From Aquirickettsia sp965229725 (GTDB taxonomy: Bacteria; Pseudomonadota; Alphaproteobacteria; Rickettsiales; Midichloriaceae): DNA of 64,000 nucleotides. The position numbers were made by a program, and so were the translations under genes. The stretch covers positions 372,001-436,000 of the forward strand of contig OZ245923.1 in the NCBI GenBank assembly GCA_965229725.1. Direction: 5' to 3'. The notes beneath the pieces were generated by a model. It was not told the origin of the DNA. It saw only the letters and a program-made list of their open reading frames with translations, and ran no database searches. Position 1 is the first letter of the stretch. Every line of letters starts with the position of its first letter. Below are positions 59,753 to 64,000 of the stretch, piece by piece.

Positions 59753-60214
59753 TTAAGTTTTCAAGCCTAGCTTTGGTTTACTATAGTTTGTATTATTTGA
59801 TTTTAATTTAAGGCCCTGTTTATTCATTTTAATGGAGTTTTTTTCTTTCGCAAGCTTATTGATTTTTTTTTGCTCAATCCTCTTTTTGATTTCCTCCTCT
59901 GTCTTGACGTATAATTCAACATCTTCTTTTGTAACAAGGCCTACTTTATTGCCCTCTAAATCATATCTTGGGGAATTTTCAACATGCAGCTCCCTGTATT
60001 CTTTTTTTTCAATACATAATTGTAGAAATTTTCTGATTACAGTTCTATTGAAGTCAAGTCCACCATTATTAAAAATATCCCTATGTATTCCCTTTTTAAA
60101 TATAAAGCTTTTTCCTTTAATAAATAATTTTGGATATTTTTGGGATAGTGCATCAAACACCTTATCATAGTCTTCAGGTGGCAGTAGATGCCAATCATTC
60201 TGTTTTATATTCAT
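59753..60214 (-). CDS. ProQ/FinO family RNA-binding protein
   Basis: ProQ/FinO proteins are RNA chaperones that bind structured small RNAs and mRNA 3' ends. The 153-residue product has the domain text ALSQKYPKLFIKGKSFIFKKGIHRDIF, corresponding to the FP-F-pL-kGI-xDI signature, then RTVIRKFLQLCIEKKEY and SPRYDLEGNKVGLVTKED. The C-terminal tail is lysine-rich and disordered, as in many members. It may work with the neighbouring Csp in RNA regulation, but they are not in one operon. Confidence 0.85.
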   Translation of the reverse strand: MNIKQNDWHLLPPEDYDKVFDALSQKYPKLFIKGKSFIFKKGIHRDIFNNGGLDFNRTVIRKFLQLCIEKKEYRELHVENSPRYDLEGNKVGLVTKEDVELYVKTEEEIKKRIEQKKINKLAKEKNSIKMNKQGLKLKSNNTNYSKPKLGLKT

Positions 60215-60562
60215 TTTTTTTCCTAATTTAATTAAATATATCTAAAAAAGAGCTGTGTTTTGTTTATTGATTCATTCATGTTCTTTTTTATCTTCCCTAA
60301 GGCTTCTTAAATTTTCTTTTCACACTTGTGTTAACAATGCTTTTAAGTAAATAAGTGTCTATATTTTAGTATTTTATTGATTTTCTTCCATTATTTTTGT
60401 AGTCATCATATAGCAAATACAGATTAGGAGCCTTAGTTTACTTGTATATGTTTTACCTTTTCTCAACATAACAACCCCAAAAAGGCAAAACATATTAAAG
60501 CTACCCTACACCCGCTGCTGCTAGCATAAAGATATTACTATATTGCTGTTCACTAAAAATGG
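60215..60562. other. Intergenic spacer upstream of the ProQ gene
   Basis: No gene is seen in these 348 bases between the 3' end of the HU gene and the ProQ start. A C-rich patch (CTACACCCGCTGCTGCTAGC around 60506-60525) stands out from the AT-rich background. The promoter of the ProQ gene should lie here but no consensus match is convincing. Confidence 0.4.
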
Positions 60563-60838
60563 CTATTTATCATTCACTATAGATTTAAACTCGGAACCTG
60601 TAGAAAAACTTACCCTTCTTTGTGCAGGTACTTTTGCCATAGTTCCCTTTGGTGTTCTCACCTCTTTTGCTTCTGTATTTTTTGCCTTAAAGCTTCCAAA
60701 TCCTACAAATCTTAATTCATCATTTTTTTTCATAGATGTCGCTATGCATTTAAATATTGTGTCTAAATATTTTCCTGTTTCCGCCTTACTTATATCCAGT
60801 TCGCTTGATAGCTTTTCTATAAATTCAGTTTTGTTCAT
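60563..60838 (-). CDS. HU family DNA-binding protein
   Basis: HU is a nucleoid protein that bends DNA. The 91-residue product begins MNKTEFIEKLSSELDISKAE and has the flanking strand ELRFVGFGSFKAKNTEAKEVRTPKGT, with the DNA-binding arm. PAQRRVSFSTGSEFKSIV completes the fold. It lies 22 bases after the csp gene on the same strand. HU versus IHF subunit cannot be decided with certainty. Confidence 0.93.
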   Translation of the reverse strand: MNKTEFIEKLSSELDISKAETGKYLDTIFKCIATSMKKNDELRFVGFGSFKAKNTEAKEVRTPKGTMAKVPAQRRVSFSTGSEFKSIVNDK

Positions 60839-60860
60839 GTTACTACTCTTTTGTTTATAG

Positions 60861-61067
60861 TTAGACTAATGCTATGTCCTCAGCTGATTCTTTGCCTTGG
60901 TTTGCAACAATCTTGAATTCTATTTTTTGATTATCTTGCAAATCATCAAGTCCTGCTGCTTCTACCGCTGACCTATGTACAAATACATCCTTTGATCCAT
61001 TGTCCGGAGCTATAAACCCATATCCTTTGGTAGAGTTAAACCATTTTACTGTTCCTGTTATTTTCAT
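60861..61067 (-). CDS. Cold shock protein (CspA family)
   Basis: This is a single-stranded nucleic-acid chaperone of 68 residues. The RNP1-type KGYGFIAPD and RNP2-type DVFVHRSAVEAAG motifs are intact, and the protein starts MKITGTVKWFNSTKGYG. The long AT-rich spacer upstream (61068-61518) probably contains its promoter and a structured 5' leader as seen for other cold-shock genes, although I cannot identify a specific fold. Confidence 0.95.
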   Translation of the reverse strand: MKITGTVKWFNSTKGYGFIAPDNGSKDVFVHRSAVEAAGLDDLQDNQKIEFKIVANQGKESAEDIALV

Positions 61068-61518
61068 ATTACTTTATATTTTATTAGTTTATTGTTTAAT
61101 AGTAGATTGTTGTTTCCAACTGTTACATTAGATAGCAACCGACTATTTTTCATACTCTATCACATATTTGTGAGATTGCCTCATTTTTTTTTACCTTATT
61201 GAATTTTTATATTAAAAATTATAAGAATTGTATTGCTATGGCAGATTAATTCTTATTATAATCGTGAAATTTGAGTATGTTGATATTTAAATGTTTTAAC
61301 CATTTGTAATGTGTAATGACAGCAATTACTTGATGTTAGTCGCTCAATGTTATGTTTTGTGGTTGTATAATGTGCTATATAAAAGGAACTTTGCTATTAA
61401 AATCTATAGTTAATTGACTTGAGCCTTAAATGCATTTGTTGTTTGTGATAACAAGAAGGTTGTTTACTACGTATTTTTTGATAACAAAAAATCTATATTA
61501 CCTTTAGTATTTGTGAAT
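61068..61518. other. Intergenic spacer upstream of the csp gene
   Basis: No gene is visible in these 451 bases, the longest gene-free stretch of the window. It is AT-rich with several T runs and presumably includes the terminator of rnd and the promoter and leader of csp. No strong hairpin is recognised. Confidence 0.4.
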
Positions 61519-62142
61519 TTATTGTTGATGTGAGAATATGTCATGTTCTAACCAACCCAGTAGGTCAAGTTTTGTTTTTGTTGGTAAAAATTTAAAACAT
61601 GCTTCTGCAATTTCCATTTTATTTTCCCTTAATAATAAAAGTGACATTTTATCATATAATTGATGTAGGTATTTTACATCTTGAGCTGCATAGTTTAATT
61701 GTTTTTTACTTAGCGATAGGGCGCCCCAATCTGATGACTGTTGTTGTTTGGAAATTTTAACATCTAGCAATTCATTGCAAAGTTCTAATAAGCTATGATG
61801 GTGTGTATAGGTTCTGCAAAGCTTTGATGCAATTTTTGTGCAAAAAATATTTTCAATATCAATTTCTAGATATTTTTGAATAATTGCAACGTCGAATCTA
61901 GCATAGTGAAAAATCTTAACTCTTGCCTTGTCAACAAGAAGCTTCTTCAAATTAGGAGCATTATAATTTCTATTTTTAAAGTGTACTAAGTGAATATCAT
62001 TTAATTCATCAGCCAATTGCAGTACGCACAACCTATCTCTATGGTTGTTCAAACCCATTGCTTCGGTGTCTATAGCAAGGTCTCCTTTCAGATTTAAGTT
62101 GCCTGGGATGTCATCAATATGATATTTGTAGTCATATTGCAT
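61519..62142 (-). CDS. rnd: Ribonuclease D-like 3'-5' exonuclease
   Basis: The 207-residue product is a single DEDD exonuclease domain. The first motif is DLAIDTEAMGLN (DxE), the second HYARFDVAIIQKY and the third YAAQDVKYLHQLYD (YxxxD), so all metal ligands are present. It lacks the C-terminal HRDC domains of E. coli RNase D, as is usual in Rickettsiales and other alphaproteobacteria. It trims stable RNA precursors. It follows rpmJ after 2 bases. Confidence 0.9.
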   Translation of the reverse strand: MQYDYKYHIDDIPGNLNLKGDLAIDTEAMGLNNHRDRLCVLQLADELNDIHLVHFKNRNYNAPNLKKLLVDKARVKIFHYARFDVAIIQKYLEIDIENIFCTKIASKLCRTYTHHHSLLELCNELLDVKISKQQQSSDWGALSLSKKQLNYAAQDVKYLHQLYDKMSLLLLRENKMEIAEACFKFLPTKTKLDLLGWLEHDIFSHQQ

Positions 62143-62144
62143 TA

Positions 62145-62270
62145 TTATCCTTGTCTTGCTTTAAATTTAGGATTCTTTTTGTTGATTACGTATAACTTAC
62201 CTTTTCTTTTTATAAGTTTGCAATTTAGATCTCTTTTTTTAGCAGACTTCAACGACGATAATACTTTCAT
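62145..62270 (-). CDS. rpmJ: 50S ribosomal protein bL36
   Basis: The 41-residue product reads MKVLSSLKSAKKRDLNCKLI, continuing KRKGKLYVINKKNPKFKARQG. This matches the bL36 family in its alphaproteobacterial, zinc-ligand-poor form. ATG 62270 and TAA 62145 bound the gene. It precedes rnd in the same direction. Confidence 0.95.
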   Translation of the reverse strand: MKVLSSLKSAKKRDLNCKLIKRKGKLYVINKKNPKFKARQG

Positions 62271-62413
62271 TGCATTTATTAAATTTTCAAATTATAGATA
62301 GATAAATAGTATTTTTTTAGGAAATTTACAAGCTTTTTATAGACAAATAGGTTTTATAAATATAAAAAATGGGCTTTAATGAGTTTTTAAACCTTTTTTT
62401 ATATAGTTAAAAG

Positions 62414-63418
62414 ATGAGTACAGGGGTTTTTCACAAAAAATCTGGCCCTTTTTTACTAAAGGATTTGATAAATGACGTTGATACTATTGAAGAAATAATA
62501 GGAGGCAACGGGGAGTTAATTTATAACATTTCAACTCTTGATCATGCATCAAGGCATGATATTACTTTTTTCCACAATCCAAAATATGTTGAAAATTTAA
62601 AAAATACTAAAGCTGGGGTATGCATTTTAAAACAAGAGCATAGACCTTATGCTCCTGAGGGTATGACCTTGATTATAACAAAAAATCCGCAATTAATTTT
62701 TGCAAAGCTTATTGATAAATTTTATCCCAAAGACAATATAAAACATAGTATTTCAAAATCGGCTTTCATTGACTCATCTGCTAAAATTAATAAAAATTGC
62801 TGCATTAGTGAAGGGGTTGTTATTGGTAGAAATGCTGTAATTGGTGAAAATTCATATGTCGGTTATAATACTGTAATTGGAGATAATGTTGTAATTGGTG
62901 ACAATACCAATATTGAATCTAATGTGACAATAGTATTTGCTGTGATAGGTAAGAACTGTAATGTATATAGTGGAGTTAGAATTGGACAAGATGGCTTTGG
63001 CTTCATCCCCGGCGGCCCAAAAATCAGGCAAGTAGGCATTGTAGAGATTGGTGATAATGTTGAAATAGGTGCAAATAGTTGCGTAGATAGAGGAACTTTA
63101 GGAAACACCGTAATTAAAAATAATTGTAAAATTGATAATCTTGTTCAAATTGGTCACAATGTTATCATTGATGAAGGTGCCGTAATTGCTGCGCAAACTG
63201 GAGTTTCAGGTAGTACCAAGATTGGCAAAAATGTTTTGATTGGAGGGCAAGTAGGGATAGCTGGCCATCTAAATATTAGCGATAAAGTTATGGTTGCAGG
63301 AAAGTCTGGAATTGTAAATGACATTCAAGAGGGAGAAGTAATAGGTGGATACCCTGCAATTAAAATAAGTAATTGGCATAGACAAAATATATTTTTAAAA
63401 AAACAAATAATTAAATAA
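62414..63418 (+). CDS. lpxD: UDP-3-O-acylglucosamine N-acyltransferase
   Basis: LpxD adds the second acyl chain in lipid A synthesis. The 334-residue product has an N-terminal uridine-binding domain (STLDHASRHDITFFHNPKY) and a left-handed beta-helix with hexapeptide repeats (IGENSYVGYNTVIGDNVVIG). The catalytic histidine is in NLVQIGHNVIIDEGAV near residue 246. A C-terminal helix follows. It heads the lpxD-fabZ-lpxA operon, with 4 bases before fabZ. Its presence shows that the organism keeps an LPS-type outer membrane. Confidence 0.95.
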   Translation: MSTGVFHKKSGPFLLKDLINDVDTIEEIIGGNGELIYNISTLDHASRHDITFFHNPKYVENLKNTKAGVCILKQEHRPYAPEGMTLIITKNPQLIFAKLIDKFYPKDNIKHSISKSAFIDSSAKINKNCCISEGVVIGRNAVIGENSYVGYNTVIGDNVVIGDNTNIESNVTIVFAVIGKNCNVYSGVRIGQDGFGFIPGGPKIRQVGIVEIGDNVEIGANSCVDRGTLGNTVIKNNCKIDNLVQIGHNVIIDEGAVIAAQTGVSGSTKIGKNVLIGGQVGIAGHLNISDKVMVAGKSGIVNDIQEGEVIGGYPAIKISNWHRQNIFLKKQIIK

Positions 63419-63422
63419 TAAT

Positions 63423-63875
63423 ATGAAAAATATATTGGATATTTCTGAGATAAAAAAAATAATTCCCCATAGATACCCGTTCTTATTATTGGATAGGATA
63501 TTGGAATTAAATTTAAATAAAAATATTGTTGCGTTGAAAAATGTGACAATTAATGAAGATTTTTTCAATGGACATTTTCCACAAAAACCAGTAATGCCAG
63601 GGGTGTTGCTTATTGAAGCTATGGCACAAGCAGCAGCGGTTTTTGCATCAAAAAGTGTAAATGATGAAAATACTAATGATGAAAATCAAATTATATATTT
63701 TATGTCGATTGAAAAAGCACATTTTAGAAAGCCTGTGGTGCCTGGTGATAGTTTGCATATTTGTGTGGAACAGGTTCAAGCAAGAAGAAATGTTTGGAAA
63801 ATGAGTGGTGAGGCAAAAGTTGATAATGTGAAAGTAGCAGATGCCATTTTTTCTGCAATGTTAGTTAAAGAATAA
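63423..63875 (+). CDS. fabZ: (3R)-hydroxyacyl-ACP dehydratase
   Basis: FabZ dehydrates beta-hydroxyacyl-ACP in fatty acid elongation. The 150-residue hot-dog protein has IPHRYPFLLLDRI at the N terminus. The catalytic histidine and glutamate are in FNGHFPQKPVMPGVLLIEAMAQ. FRKPVVPGDSL follows. The length is standard. It lies between lpxD and lpxA, the usual place in alphaproteobacteria and enterics, where it competes with LpxA for hydroxyacyl-ACP. Confidence 0.96.
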   Translation: MKNILDISEIKKIIPHRYPFLLLDRILELNLNKNIVALKNVTINEDFFNGHFPQKPVMPGVLLIEAMAQAAAVFASKSVNDENTNDENQIIYFMSIEKAHFRKPVVPGDSLHICVEQVQARRNVWKMSGEAKVDNVKVADAIFSAMLVKE

Positions 63876-63888
63876 AATAGATTAAATA

Positions 63889-64000
63889 ATGATTCATAAA
63901 ACAGCAATTATTCAAAAAGGTGCAAAAGTACATCCAGAAGCTAGCATAGGTCCGTATTGCACGATAGGAAAGAATGTTGAATTAGATAAAGGTGCAAAAT
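63889..64000 (+). CDS. lpxA: UDP-N-acetylglucosamine acyltransferase, N-terminal part (runs off the window)
   Basis: LpxA performs the first acylation of lipid A synthesis. Only about 37 residues are present: MIHKTAIIQKGAKVHPEASI followed by GPYCTIGKN, the start of the hexapeptide beta-helix. Position after fabZ supports the call. The catalytic part lies outside the window. Confidence 0.93.
   Translation, partial: MIHKTAIIQKGAKVHPEASIGPYCTIGKNVELDKGAK

Noticed and set aside
1..64000. tRNA, rRNA or other stable RNA genes
   Set aside because: Scanning the intergenic spacers on both strands for T-loop text (GGTTCGAATCC-like) and cloverleaf arms gave no candidate. rRNA-like text was not seen.

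Overview
The window is one contiguous piece of a very AT-rich, compact bacterial chromosome. Gene content points to an alphaproteobacterium of the order Rickettsiales: a DUF2610 protein (a family I associate with Rickettsiales), a VirB2-type pilin encoded away from other secretion genes, CcoG/CcmF/Coq7 for an alphaproteobacterial respiratory chain, PccB, a 41-residue bL36, and ankyrin and effector-like genes. Some genes are not typical of the most reduced Rickettsia: complete pdxS/pdxT, an intact metK, potABCD, and a FlbD-type flagellar sigma-54 regulator. I therefore infer a deep-branching or protist-associated Rickettsiales, but cannot name the genus. I found no rRNA, tRNA, CRISPR array or complete insertion sequence.

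Layout. 1-3.7 kb: argS (partial, minus), pccB, radC-pth. 3.7-7.5 kb: a LppC-like lipoprotein, the PLP synthase pair pdxS-pdxT followed by a decayed ankyrin fragment, and infA-maf on the minus strand. 7.6-11.8 kb: a redox operon trx-ccoG-dsbB-coq7 followed by an MFS exporter. 12-16.5 kb: a 2OG-Fe(II) oxygenase, DUF2610, a membrane sulfatase and glmU. 16.5-21 kb: secD-ntrY-DMT transporter. 21-24 kb: ccmF with a degenerate TrpD-like partner. 24-28 kb: small and accessory genes including the VirB2-like pilin. 27.8-31.4 kb: minus-strand operon rpmG-lolD-ruvB-ribF-mutM. 31.5-35.2 kb: polyamine importer potABCD. 35.6-39.8 kb: a minus-strand island of surface and effector-like genes. It holds a beta-barrel protein, a J-domain/lipase/repeat protein and a coiled-coil protein, driven by a near-consensus promoter; the first two each carry a 1-nt frameshift in a short A run. 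40-45.7 kb: AgcS symporter, a SPOR-less relic, suhB, tadA, gltX and an XRE regulator. 45.7-47.5 kb: a palindromic element and a lone phage TerL. 47.5-51.3 kb: pepP, rpoH, metK. 51.3-55.9 kb: an AAA-ATPase-like protein with an unusual C terminus, flbD and a second DMT transporter. 56-59.6 kb: a second effector-like island with a near-consensus promoter, a 43-codon ORF, a glycine/alanine-rich protein and a large protein with kinase-like motifs. 59.7-61.1 kb: RNA/DNA chaperones ProQ, HU and Csp. 61.5-64 kb: rpmJ-rnd on the minus strand and the lipid A/fatty acid operon lpxD-fabZ-lpxA (partial).

How it fits together. The housekeeping genes describe a Gram-negative cell with lipid A, peptidoglycan precursor synthesis (GlmU), cytochrome c maturation and ubiquinone synthesis. 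Transporters (Pot, AgcS, two DMT, MFS) suit a host-dependent life. The two effector-like islands, the VirB2 pilin and the ankyrin remnant are the host-interaction layer. The most noteworthy signals are FlbD (implying flagellar genes elsewhere), PdxST, the J-domain-lipase-repeat protein, the kinase-like effector candidate and the degenerate TrpD-like protein overlapping ccmF.
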